Source: JARYMI01 sp037444845
GTDB lineage: Bacteria > Acidobacteriota > Aminicenantia > Aminicenantales > UBA8522
Direction of reading: 5' to 3'
Length of the DNA: 64,000 bases
Assembly (NCBI GenBank): GCA_037444845.1
Contig: JBBILQ010000002.1
Coordinates: 45,952 to 109,951 of the forward strand
Position 1 is the first letter of the stretch, and the number at the start of each line of letters is the position of its first letter. The notes below the pieces were generated by a model. The model saw only the letters and a program-made list of their open reading frames with translations, did not search any database and was not told the DNA's origin. The translations under genes were made by a program, and so were the position numbers. This document shows positions 1-7,463 of the stretch, piece after piece.

Positions 1-279
1 GCTGGCTGTGTGGATGAACTCGACGAGCGCAGCCGTGAGGATGTGATCGCGACCTTGATAGTCGAGCAACCTGGCGCAGAGGAGAAGCAGGACTGGCCTG
101 ATTCTTTTCCCTTTTTTCTGGAAAAGGTACGTGCTGATTTCTGAGACAAGGAGATTGGGGGATGACGAAAAGACCTGAAGGCTTTCTTCAACTCTGTCCA
201 GGTCCTCGGAAATTCCCTTGTAAATGTCCTCGAGGTCTTTCCTTCCGGACAGAGCGGCGGGAGTATTGTCGGAGTTCAA
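1..279 (-). CDS. Polyprenyl (isoprenoid) diphosphate synthase, N-terminal part, cut by window edge
   Basis: Only the first 93 or so residues lie inside the window. They contain an N-terminal helix-rich stretch and then KKGKRIRPVLLLLCARL, the FPP-synthase-fold motif that precedes the first Asp-rich region in all-trans polyprenyl synthetases; the catalytic DDxxD lies beyond the edge. In a Gram-negative the product would extend isopentenyl diphosphate chains for a quinone side chain or undecaprenyl-type carrier. I chose the TTG at 279 because an AAGGAG sits 8 bases upstream; a GTG at 288 is in frame but overlaps that ribosome site. It lies 50 bases downstream of tatD on the same strand and is probably co-transcribed. 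Confidence 0.8.
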   Translation of the reverse strand, partial: MNSDNTPAALSGRKDLEDIYKGISEDLDRVEESLQVFSSSPNLLVSEISTYLFQKKGKRIRPVLLLLCARLLDYQGRDHILTAALVEFIHTAS

Positions 280-332
280 AAAGCTCACTCCTTGGCCATG
301 GGCTCTTATCTTAGCATTGAAGGAGTCTTTTT

Positions 333-1130
333 TCAAACATTAAATAGGCGCTGGAAATTTTCGCGGGCAATGCGGCCGGTTTCCTCAAGCGACAGGCGCT
401 TCAAGCTGGCGAGCGCGCGCGCCGTTTCGATGATAAAAAGAGGTTCATTCCTTTTTGTCGTCCGCCGGAGAGGATGGGGGACAAGATAGGGCGAGTCGGT
501 CTCCAGGAGAATCCTGTCAAGCGGGGTTTTTCGCGCGATCTCGCGGAGCTCGCGGGCGTTGGGAAAAGTCAGGGTGCCGGAAAAGGAGATGAAGAAGCCC
601 CGTTCCATCATCCATCCGGCCGTTTCCCAGTCTTCGCTGAAGCAGTGGAGGACTCCACCCCGTGTGAAGGCTTCCTCCTCAACAGCCGCGCGGATGTCCC
701 GGCCCGCCTTCCGGCTGTGGACGATGACCGGCAACGTCAATTCCTGGGCCAGCGCAAGCTGCCGGCGAAACGCCAGCCTCTGACTTTCGGGGGAAGAGAA
801 GTTGTAGTGGTAGTCGAGGCCGATCTCGCCCACAGCCCTGATTTTCCCCTGGATGGCGAGCTCCTTGACCTGGTCCAGGTGGCTGGAACGGAGTTCTTTA
901 GCCTGGTGAGGATGAACTCCTGCCGCGGCTGCGATCCAGGGATTCCGCTCGCTGAGGCCAAGGACGATGGACAGGCTCTGCTGCGTCGTCATCTCCGCCG
1001 GGCAGAGAAGGCCGCGGATGCCACCTTCCCAAGCCCGGTGCAGGACATCTTCCCTGTCCTGGCTAAACTCCCCCATATCTAAGTGGGCATGGGAATCAGC
1101 GATTTCTAACGTGTTCGTCAAAAAGGACAC
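333..1130 (-). CDS. tatD: TatD-family metal-dependent deoxyribonuclease/hydrolase
   Basis: The 265-residue product has the normal TatD length and motifs: DSHAHLD near residue 12 (first metal ligands), VGEIGLDYHY near residue 98, a conserved VIVHSRKA, LHCFSEDW near 160, and LLETDSPYLVP near 210 with the catalytic Asp. TatD proteins are cytoplasmic TIM-barrel 3'-5' exonucleases acting on DNA or RNA, with suggested roles in repair and RNA turnover. The start is a GTG with a weak ribosome site, 12 bases after the upstream DUF885 gene ends, so translation may depend on that gene. The polyprenyl synthetase follows. Confidence 0.92.
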   Translation of the reverse strand: MSFLTNTLEIADSHAHLDMGEFSQDREDVLHRAWEGGIRGLLCPAEMTTQQSLSIVLGLSERNPWIAAAAGVHPHQAKELRSSHLDQVKELAIQGKIRAVGEIGLDYHYNFSSPESQRLAFRRQLALAQELTLPVIVHSRKAGRDIRAAVEEEAFTRGGVLHCFSEDWETAGWMMERGFFISFSGTLTFPNARELREIARKTPLDRILLETDSPYLVPHPLRRTTKRNEPLFIIETARALASLKRLSLEETGRIARENFQRLFNV

Positions 1131-1142
1131 AAGAGTCCGGGG

Positions 1143-2912
1143 CTACTGGCTCATCTTGGCTTTCAGGTGGCGGATGGGCAGGCCGCCGTGGCTCAGCAGT
1201 TTCTGCAGGAATTCTTTCTGGCTGAACGCGTCGCCCTTGAGCTTCTTGTAGTCTTTTTCCATGTCCCAGATTTCCTGAATGCCGATATACGCATAAGCTG
1301 CGTCGCAAGGCTTGAGCAGGATACGGTTCCACTTCCTCTCCGCCTCGGGCTGGGTTTGGAAGCCGCCCCTGGTCATGTACTGAACAGCCTGTTCCTTGGT
1401 CATCCCTCCCTGGTGGATGTTGAGCTCTAAGATGAAGTCCATGACGGTCTTGAGCTGCAGCTTGAGCTGGTTGAGACGGAGCCTGAGGTCGTAGTTTCCG
1501 AACCCGGAGTAGATCAGCATTTCCTCGACATAGAGAGGCCATCCCTTGATGAGCGGCATGCTGGGAAACATCCTTCGGATGAGCGAGGGATGCTGCCGGG
1601 TGAAATAGAGAGGAACGAACTGCCCCGGATGGATGTTGCGGACGGCCAAAAAGTTGAGGTAGAAACTGTTCAGCTCTTCGAGCAACGACTCGACCTGGTC
1701 AGCCGGCCAATCATCCGGGACAGGAGCAACTTGCACCGCATAATTTCCCGACGTTTCGTAAGCTCCGGGAGAAAGAAGCTGAGTCCCGGCAATTCCTCTT
1801 TCGGCCGCTGGCATGACGTCGATGGCCAAGGGAGACTCTGGAAGCTCGATGAGTTGTTTTTGCCTGATAAAACTCTGAATGGTCTCAACAGATTTGCCGA
1901 TCTGACCGATTAAATCTTCCTTTGTCGGATGATCGACTTTGATCTTATCCAGAACGCCCTGGATGGCGATATTCCAGACTTCGTCCTGGCTGCGCTGCGT
2001 CCCGAGCTGGTCGAGGCTAACGTGAGGGTACATGATTTTAAAGAAGGGGATGCAGACAAGGAACATCTCCCGCCTGATGTTGCTGTAGTCTGCCTTGGTC
2101 CGGGCAATAAGCTCGTCGAAGGGTATGCTGTTCTGGCTCGTCAACCTCATCATCCGCAGGTGCGCCTGGTCCCCAAGCCTGAAGATGCCCGTTGACCGGG
2201 GAAGGAGCTGGGTCTGGAGGAAGGCCTGGTAGTCCTGCAAAGCGGTGAGGGCCTTGGCCAGCTCAGCCTGAAACCTGGCTTTCATGTCAGCAGGAGCGTT
2301 TTCTGTGAGCTTGGGAAGGTCTTTCTGGTAGAAATCGAGAATTCCCGAAAATTGACGGATAGCCGTTTCCGTGAAGATCTGCGGCGGCGTTTTCAAGTTC
2401 TCCTTGGCCTGCTTGATCAGTCCAGGAAGCTGTTTGGCTCTTTCGGTTGCGCTTTTCATCCTGACGTCAACAGGGGCGAACTCCTTGGCGACAAGGCTTC
2501 TGATGGCGTTGAGGATGATCTCGTTGTAAAAAATCGGGTTGTAATCCCAGGGGATGATGTTTTCGTGACGCATCAGCTCCAAGTCTATGGCGTCTATCAT
2601 CATCTCGAAATCGATCTGCGTCTCGGCAGAAAGTTTAGACTTATCGACTTTCGTCACGAGTTCCTGGCTGAACGCATCCAGAGCATCGTGGCGTTTTTCG
2701 ATGGCCTTGCTGCTCAAATCCTCGAGCTTATCATTATACTTGTAGTAGCCTGCCAAGGTCGCAGCCGTGGGATAGAATTTCCAGAGTTCGTCAAAATAGC
2801 TGTCGACCGTTTTCTGGAATTTTGCTTCTTCTGGGTTCTGCTGGGAGAGGAGAAAGCCGATACTGACGAAAGCGAAGACGAGAACCACAAAGGGGATGAG
2901 TCGTTTTCTCAT
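1143..2912 (-). CDS. Exported DUF885-family protein (putative peptidase-like)
   Basis: A 589-residue protein beginning with a signal peptide (MRKRLIPFVVLVFAFVSIGF, cleavage near LLSQQ). The rest is mostly alpha-helical and fits the DUF885 family, which shares a fold with zinc metallopeptidases of the M2/M3 type. In most DUF885 proteins the metal site reads like HExxPGH with a downstream EGWALY; here the equivalents are NIHPGQF (about residue 455) and KGWPLYVEEML (about 490), so the usual Glu/His pattern is altered and activity is uncertain. The ATG at 2912 has a perfect AGGAGG six bases upstream; longer in-frame starts would precede this ribosome site. First gene of a run with tatD and the polyprenyl synthetase. 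Confidence 0.75.
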   Translation of the reverse strand: MRKRLIPFVVLVFAFVSIGFLLSQQNPEEAKFQKTVDSYFDELWKFYPTAATLAGYYKYNDKLEDLSSKAIEKRHDALDAFSQELVTKVDKSKLSAETQIDFEMMIDAIDLELMRHENIIPWDYNPIFYNEIILNAIRSLVAKEFAPVDVRMKSATERAKQLPGLIKQAKENLKTPPQIFTETAIRQFSGILDFYQKDLPKLTENAPADMKARFQAELAKALTALQDYQAFLQTQLLPRSTGIFRLGDQAHLRMMRLTSQNSIPFDELIARTKADYSNIRREMFLVCIPFFKIMYPHVSLDQLGTQRSQDEVWNIAIQGVLDKIKVDHPTKEDLIGQIGKSVETIQSFIRQKQLIELPESPLAIDVMPAAERGIAGTQLLSPGAYETSGNYAVQVAPVPDDWPADQVESLLEELNSFYLNFLAVRNIHPGQFVPLYFTRQHPSLIRRMFPSMPLIKGWPLYVEEMLIYSGFGNYDLRLRLNQLKLQLKTVMDFILELNIHQGGMTKEQAVQYMTRGGFQTQPEAERKWNRILLKPCDAAYAYIGIQEIWDMEKDYKKLKGDAFSQKEFLQKLLSHGGLPIRHLKAKMSQ

Positions 2913-2992
2913 AGAAGCCTCCTTTTCATGACATTCCCCCCTTAGAGAACTCACAAGCCGCCTCTTGTGTATGCTAAGTTTTTCAGTTCCGC

Positions 2993-3994
2993 TTACCATC
3001 GAATCACCGCTGAAGCCCAAGTGTAGCCAGACCCGAACGCTGTCAACGCGACGATATCCCCGCTCTTGATCCTGCCCTGTTTGATAGCCTCATCAAGGGC
3101 GATCGGGATCGATGCGGCCGTCGTGTTGCCGATCCGGTCTATGTTGCGCATGACCCTTTCGAGCGGCAGGCGGAGGCTGTGGGCGACCATCTGGCTGATC
3201 CGCTCATTCGCTTGATGCGGAATGAGCAGGCTGATGTCCTCCACGGTCATCCCGTTGTGCTCAAGGGCCACTTTTACCGCCTCGGGCATTCTCGTCGAAG
3301 CGTTCTTGAAGACGTTTTTTCCATCCATGCGGGGAAAAAATTTCTTGGCTCTCGCCAATTCTTCGGTGACCACCGGTTTATCCTTGGGGCTGGGCTTCTC
3401 TAACCACAAATCTTCAACGTAGCGACCGTCCGCAAAGAGGTGGGTGGAGAGGATGCCCCGGCCATCATCCTTTTCGTGGGGCTCGAGAATAACGGCGCCC
3501 GCTCCGTCGCCAAAGAGGACAGCCATGTCCCGGCCTTCGTCGCTGTAGTCGAGGTTGGTCGACTGGACTTCAGCCGCCACCAGGAGGATCTTCTTGTAGG
3601 TGCCCGTCCGGATATACTGGTCAGCCACGGAAAGAGCGTAAATAAAGCCGCAGCACTGGTTTCGGACGTCGAGAGCGCCGACGGGAATGAGCCCAAGCTT
3701 GGCCTGGACAATGACGCCGAGGCCGGGGAAATAGTGATCCGGAGAAAGCGTGGCTGCGATGATGAAGTCAATCTCAGACTTGTCGATGGCGGCGTCTTCG
3801 ATAGCCTTGAGGGCTGCTTCATAGGCCAGGTCTGACGTCCCTGTGCCCGGCTCGACATGGCGCCTTTCGACAATTCCGGACCTCTGGCGGATCCACTCGT
3901 CCGAGGTGGTCATCAGCTTCTCCAGGTCGAAGTTGGTGACGACCCGCGGAGGGACGTAGTGGCCGGTTCCGGTGATAACTGTGCTTACACTCAT
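2993..3994 (-). CDS. fabH: 3-oxoacyl-ACP synthase III (KAS III)
   Basis: The 333-residue product shows the KAS III catalytic triad: Cys in NQCCGFIYALS near residue 115, His in LIPHQAN near 255, and Asn in GNTTAASIP near 285. It should condense an acyl-CoA primer with malonyl-ACP to start fatty acid synthesis in the cytoplasm. The N-terminus VITGTGHYVPPRVVTN is family-typical. I chose ATG 3994; a GTG two codons upstream (4000) is also in frame. A TATAAT at 4010-4015 (minus strand) suggests a short leader, although no good -35 is visible. It is transcribed away from the DsbD-N-like gene. Confidence 0.93.
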   Translation of the reverse strand: MSVSTVITGTGHYVPPRVVTNFDLEKLMTTSDEWIRQRSGIVERRHVEPGTGTSDLAYEAALKAIEDAAIDKSEIDFIIAATLSPDHYFPGLGVIVQAKLGLIPVGALDVRNQCCGFIYALSVADQYIRTGTYKKILLVAAEVQSTNLDYSDEGRDMAVLFGDGAGAVILEPHEKDDGRGILSTHLFADGRYVEDLWLEKPSPKDKPVVTEELARAKKFFPRMDGKNVFKNASTRMPEAVKVALEHNGMTVEDISLLIPHQANERISQMVAHSLRLPLERVMRNIDRIGNTTAASIPIALDEAIKQGRIKSGDIVALTAFGSGYTWASAVIRW

Positions 3995-4051
3995 CGACAC
4001 GCATCCACAATTATAAACGAAGAATTTTTAAAAATAAAGCCATTTTCCAAG

Positions 4052-4080
4052 TTGACTCGTGGGCCTGCCCAGGATAACAT
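4052..4080 (+). promoter_or_regulatory. Sigma-70-like promoter for the exported DsbD-N-like gene
   Basis: TTGACT at 4052-4057 and TAACAT at 4075-4080 are separated by 17 bases, about 28 bases before the ATG at 4109. It lies in the divergent gap with fabH. The -35 differs from consensus by one base and the -10 is weaker. Confidence 0.4.
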
Positions 4081-4108
4081 GAATTAAGAAACGACCGGAA
4101 AACCTGAA

Positions 4109-4600
4109 ATGAGGCGATTTCATTGTGTTGCCTGCCTGCTCATGCTCGCCGCACTCTGTCCCCCGCTTTTAGTCAGCCAGGAAGATTTTCTTAAGGTCGA
4201 AGCCTCGGTCGAGCCTCGGAGGCTTTCCCGGGGAGAGGAAGGGGCGGTGGTGCTCGAACTTAGCCTCAAGGAGGGAATTTCGATTAGTCCATATCCCGAT
4301 TTTATCATCGAGTTCAAACCCTGCCCTGAGCTCGTCTTCCCAAAGAATTTTTTTACAGCTTCTGACCTTGACATCGAGGTTCTGGAGAAGGATGGCGAGA
4401 AATACCTTGACTTCAAGGAGCCCCTAAAGATTCCCTTCACTGTCAGTCTTGAAGCCAAAAAGGGGAGCTACATCCTGGAGGGAAGGATTAAGTATTTTGC
4501 CCGCTCCAAAAAAGAAGGCTGGTGCGTCAGGAACACGGCCAAGTTTTTTATCGCTTACGCGACGCGGCCCGTCCTGGCTAAGAAAAAGAGGGCAAGTTGA
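4109..4600 (+). CDS. Exported small protein resembling the DsbD N-terminal domain
   Basis: A 163-residue protein with a clear signal peptide (hydrophobic CLLMLAALCPPLLV, cleavage before QEDF). The mature part is beta-rich: a GEEGAVVLELSL segment, then SLEAKKGSYILEGRIKYF, the layout of the immunoglobulin-like alpha domain of periplasmic thiol-disulfide reductase DsbD. Two Cys remain in the mature chain, in FKPCPEL and GWCVRNT, but they are not the close pair seen in DsbD, and no membrane or thioredoxin domain follows. It may bind or present a redox partner; this is a fold-level guess. It ends two bases before the convergent SDR gene, leaving no room for a separate terminator. Confidence 0.5.
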   Translation: MRRFHCVACLLMLAALCPPLLVSQEDFLKVEASVEPRRLSRGEEGAVVLELSLKEGISISPYPDFIIEFKPCPELVFPKNFFTASDLDIEVLEKDGEKYLDFKEPLKIPFTVSLEAKKGSYILEGRIKYFARSKKEGWCVRNTAKFFIAYATRPVLAKKKRAS

Positions 4601-4602
4601 CT

Positions 4603-5568
4603 CTATAGCCACCCCTGTTCAACATACCAGCTTATAGTCTCGTTGAGGCCGGTTTTAAGGTCAAAACGGGGCTGGAAAGAGAGAAGCTCGCGCGCTTTCC
4701 TGATATCGGCGACCCAGGCCGATTGTTTGAAATCCAGGTATTTCTGTCGGCTGATGATGCCCGGTTTGCTCTTGAACCGGTCGATGAATTCGGAAAGACT
4801 GGCGATAAAATAAAAAAGAGGCAGCGGGACGGTCATTTTCTTAAGCTTTTTTCCGAGAACACGGCCGGCTGCTTCTCCCACCTCTTCCCACGTGTAAGGC
4901 CGAGGATTAGCGATATTCAGGATTTCGCCGCTCGGAAGATTCTTCCGGCCGCAGAGGATGAGTGCTTCGACGATGTCTTTGACATAGCAGAGGCTGACCA
5001 GTCTTCTGCCAGGAACGGTTGGCAGGATCCCCCGGTTAATCCAGCGGAAGAATTCGAGGAAATCAGAATCCTGCGGCCCGTAGACAGCGCAGGCCCTGAC
5101 GATGACGAGAGGAAACCTGTCTTTGTAGCGGAGCGCCTCTTCCTCGGCCTGCAGTTTACTCAACCCGTAATGAGTGACCGGCCGGGCCGGGTCGCTTTCC
5201 TTAACGCCGTTTTCGCCGCGAGAAGGGCCGGCGGCTGCCAGGCTGCTGAGGAAGACGACCCGGGGCGAGCCTCCTGAGGCCGCGAGCGCCCGGAAAAGAC
5301 TTGCCGTTCCTTCGAAGTTTGCGGTATAATAATCCGCTGACGAACGGGCCTTGGTTTTGCCGGCGAGATGAAAAACGAGGTCGATTCCGGAAGGAAGCGC
5401 AGGGATGGAGAAAAGGTCTCCGTGGAGGAGATTGATTTTTTTCCCCTCAGCCCAGGTGGCTTTTGCCGGATCCCGGATTAGGGAAAAGATCTCTTCTCCC
5501 TGGGCCAGCAAAATCTCGATCAGGCGGCTCCCGATAAAACCGGTTCCGCCGGTCAGGAAAACTTTCAT
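4603..5568 (-). CDS. NAD(P)-dependent epimerase/dehydratase, extended SDR family
   Basis: A 321-residue extended short-chain dehydrogenase: KVFLTGGTGFIGSRL at the N-terminus (GxxGxxG dinucleotide loop), FHLAGKTKA near residue 75, FLSSLAAAGPS (catalytic Ser), and YGLSKLQAEE with the YxxxK pair near 140-150. The substrate cannot be read from sequence; related proteins act on nucleotide sugars or reduce flavonol/3-beta-hydroxysteroid-like substrates. The start ATG 5568 puts MKVFLTGG at the N-terminus; a longer in-frame start at 5604 lies inside the divergent S55 peptidase gene. The two divergent start codons are only 12 bases apart, so the promoters must lie inside the neighbouring coding sequences. 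Confidence 0.8.
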   Translation of the reverse strand: MKVFLTGGTGFIGSRLIEILLAQGEEIFSLIRDPAKATWAEGKKINLLHGDLFSIPALPSGIDLVFHLAGKTKARSSADYYTANFEGTASLFRALAASGGSPRVVFLSSLAAAGPSRGENGVKESDPARPVTHYGLSKLQAEEEALRYKDRFPLVIVRACAVYGPQDSDFLEFFRWINRGILPTVPGRRLVSLCYVKDIVEALILCGRKNLPSGEILNIANPRPYTWEEVGEAAGRVLGKKLKKMTVPLPLFYFIASLSEFIDRFKSKPGIISRQKYLDFKQSAWVADIRKARELLSFQPRFDLKTGLNETISWYVEQGWL

Positions 5569-5580
5569 TTTCTCGATTTT

Positions 5581-7452
5581 ATGAAAATTATCGGCTGCGG
5601 TCAAACCTCGATTCTAAGATGGGCCCACAAGCCTTTTCAGGGGAGAGAAACGATTAAGCACATTCGACGGCTCGGTCTTGTCCTGTTATTGAGTTGCGCG
5701 CAGGCTCTCGCCTCTTCGCTCGTCCTTCCCTTGGAGCAAGTCAAGCCAGGGATGAAGGGCAGGGGGAAGAGCGTGTTTCTGCACGGCACGATCGCTGAGT
5801 TTGATGTCGAGATCCTTGGTCTTATCGAAAATATCCAACCCAGGAAAAACGTTATCCTTGCCAAACTATCCGGCCAGGGGCTGGACGACACGGGCGTCAT
5901 CCAGGGCATGAGCGGCAGCCCCGTTTATGTCGACGGAAAACTCGTGGGCGCCATTGCTTACTCTTTTGCCTTCGCTAAGGAAGCCATCGCCGGCATCACG
6001 CCCATTGGGGAGATGTTAGCTGTGGCCGGCGAGAAAAACCAGGCCAGGCCAGCCCAGGCTCTTTCGCCCCCTTTTCGGAGCCTGCTCACTCTCGAGGACC
6101 TCACGGATATCAACCGGGATCTCTTCTCGTCCCACGCCTCAGTCGTCGCTCAGGGGCAGGTTTTCCATCCCATCGGTGTGCCTCTTGTGTTCGGAGGATT
6201 CTCTCCCCAAACTGTGGAGAAAGCAAAACCGATCTTCTCCCGAATTGGCTTCCAGCCTGTGTCTATGGGGACAACTGCCCAGGTTTCCGAAAAGACTTCC
6301 GCCCCGGGAATTGCCCTTCGAGAGGGCGACCCCGTGGCCGTCCAGCTTGTCAGGGGAGACCTCAGTGTGGCTGCGTTAGGGACCGTGACTCATGTGGACG
6401 GAAACAAGGTTTTTGCCTTCGGCCATCCTCTCTACAACCTGGGCCTGGTTGATTATGGGATGGCTAAGGCGGACGTCCTCGTCGTCGTCCCGAGCCTTCA
6501 GGCCTCTTTCAAGCTGTCCTCGATCGGCCCGCTGGTCGGCTCGTTCAGCCAGGACCGGGCCGCGGGCGCTTTCGGCGAGGTCGGCAGGATGCCCCATCTC
6601 ATCCCTCTCAACATCCGCATACTGGAAGAAGAGGGACGGCTGAAGACGTTCAACCTGGAGCTCGTAAACGACAAGATCTTGAGCCCTCTCTTGGTTAACC
6701 TGTCAGTGGCCTCGCTCCTTTCCAGTGAAGCCCGCTCTCACGGAAATCTTTCGGTCGAGCTAAGCGGCGACCTTTACTTAGACAACGAATCGAGCGTTCG
6801 TCTGGAGGACCTCTTCTCGGGGAACTTAAACAGCGCGGTGACCAACGTCTCCGGACTGCTGACCGCTGTCATCTATTATCTCATCAACAACGAATTCCAG
6901 GATGTCGGCATCCATCGCATCGACCTCAGCGTCAGGCCCATGGAGGAGGCGAAATTTTCTTACCTGGAGAGAGTCTGGCTGGACAAGTATGAGGTCAAGC
7001 CAGGGGAAAGGATCAAAGTGAAAATCTTCTACCGGACCTTCGGCGGGCAGAGCTTCCAGGAGACCGTGGATATCGAAGCTCCGCCGCTCGCCGCCGGCTC
7101 GGAGTTTCATCTGGTCATTGCCGACGCCGCCTCCATGCATCAGTTAGAGATGGCCCAATACCGGAGTCAGGACTTTATGCCCCGGAGCTTGGCGCAGCTC
7201 ATCCGCATCCTCAACAACCTGAGAAAAAATAATCGCATTTACTTCAAGCTGATGGCTTCAAAACCCGGCCTCTTCCTGAGGGGCGAGGAGCTGCCGAACC
7301 TGCCGCCGTCCATGAAGATGATGTTTTCTTCGCCCAGGGCCGCGGCGTCGTCTCCAACCGAGCTCACCAGGTCAACGCTGCGTGAGTACCAGCTGCCCAT
7401 TCCTTATGTTTTCCGGGGAATGGCCACCATCCCGGTCAAGATCAAAAAATAG
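5581..7452 (+). CDS. SpoIVB-type serine peptidase (S55 family), exported
   Basis: A 623-residue protein with a hydrophobic export segment (RLGLVLLLSCAQALASS, residues about 30-46). GVIQGMSGSPVYVDGKLVGA near residue 107-126 is the active-site region of S55 peptidases, with Ser in GMSGSP. A conserved GHPLYNLG follows near residue 280. In sporulating Firmicutes SpoIVB is a signalling protease; similar proteins in non-sporulating Gram-negatives are of unknown role. The ATG at 5581 gives an unusually long n-region before the hydrophobic segment; no other conventional start is in frame, although a GGGGAGAG lies ahead of an ATT AAG at about 5653. The beta-propeller gene follows after 11 bases, so the two are probably one transcript. 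Confidence 0.75.
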   Translation: MKIIGCGQTSILRWAHKPFQGRETIKHIRRLGLVLLLSCAQALASSLVLPLEQVKPGMKGRGKSVFLHGTIAEFDVEILGLIENIQPRKNVILAKLSGQGLDDTGVIQGMSGSPVYVDGKLVGAIAYSFAFAKEAIAGITPIGEMLAVAGEKNQARPAQALSPPFRSLLTLEDLTDINRDLFSSHASVVAQGQVFHPIGVPLVFGGFSPQTVEKAKPIFSRIGFQPVSMGTTAQVSEKTSAPGIALREGDPVAVQLVRGDLSVAALGTVTHVDGNKVFAFGHPLYNLGLVDYGMAKADVLVVVPSLQASFKLSSIGPLVGSFSQDRAAGAFGEVGRMPHLIPLNIRILEEEGRLKTFNLELVNDKILSPLLVNLSVASLLSSEARSHGNLSVELSGDLYLDNESSVRLEDLFSGNLNSAVTNVSGLLTAVIYYLINNEFQDVGIHRIDLSVRPMEEAKFSYLERVWLDKYEVKPGERIKVKIFYRTFGGQSFQETVDIEAPPLAAGSEFHLVIADAASMHQLEMAQYRSQDFMPRSLAQLIRILNNLRKNNRIYFKLMASKPGLFLRGEELPNLPPSMKMMFSSPRAAASSPTELTRSTLREYQLPIPYVFRGMATIPVKIKK

Positions 7453-7463
7453 GAGAAGCAGGG

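Noticed and set aside
474..1082. A 202-codon plus-strand open frame opposite tatD
   Set aside because: No motif or family likeness, and the minus strand is a clear TatD; GC-rich codon usage leaves long antisense frames open throughout this window.
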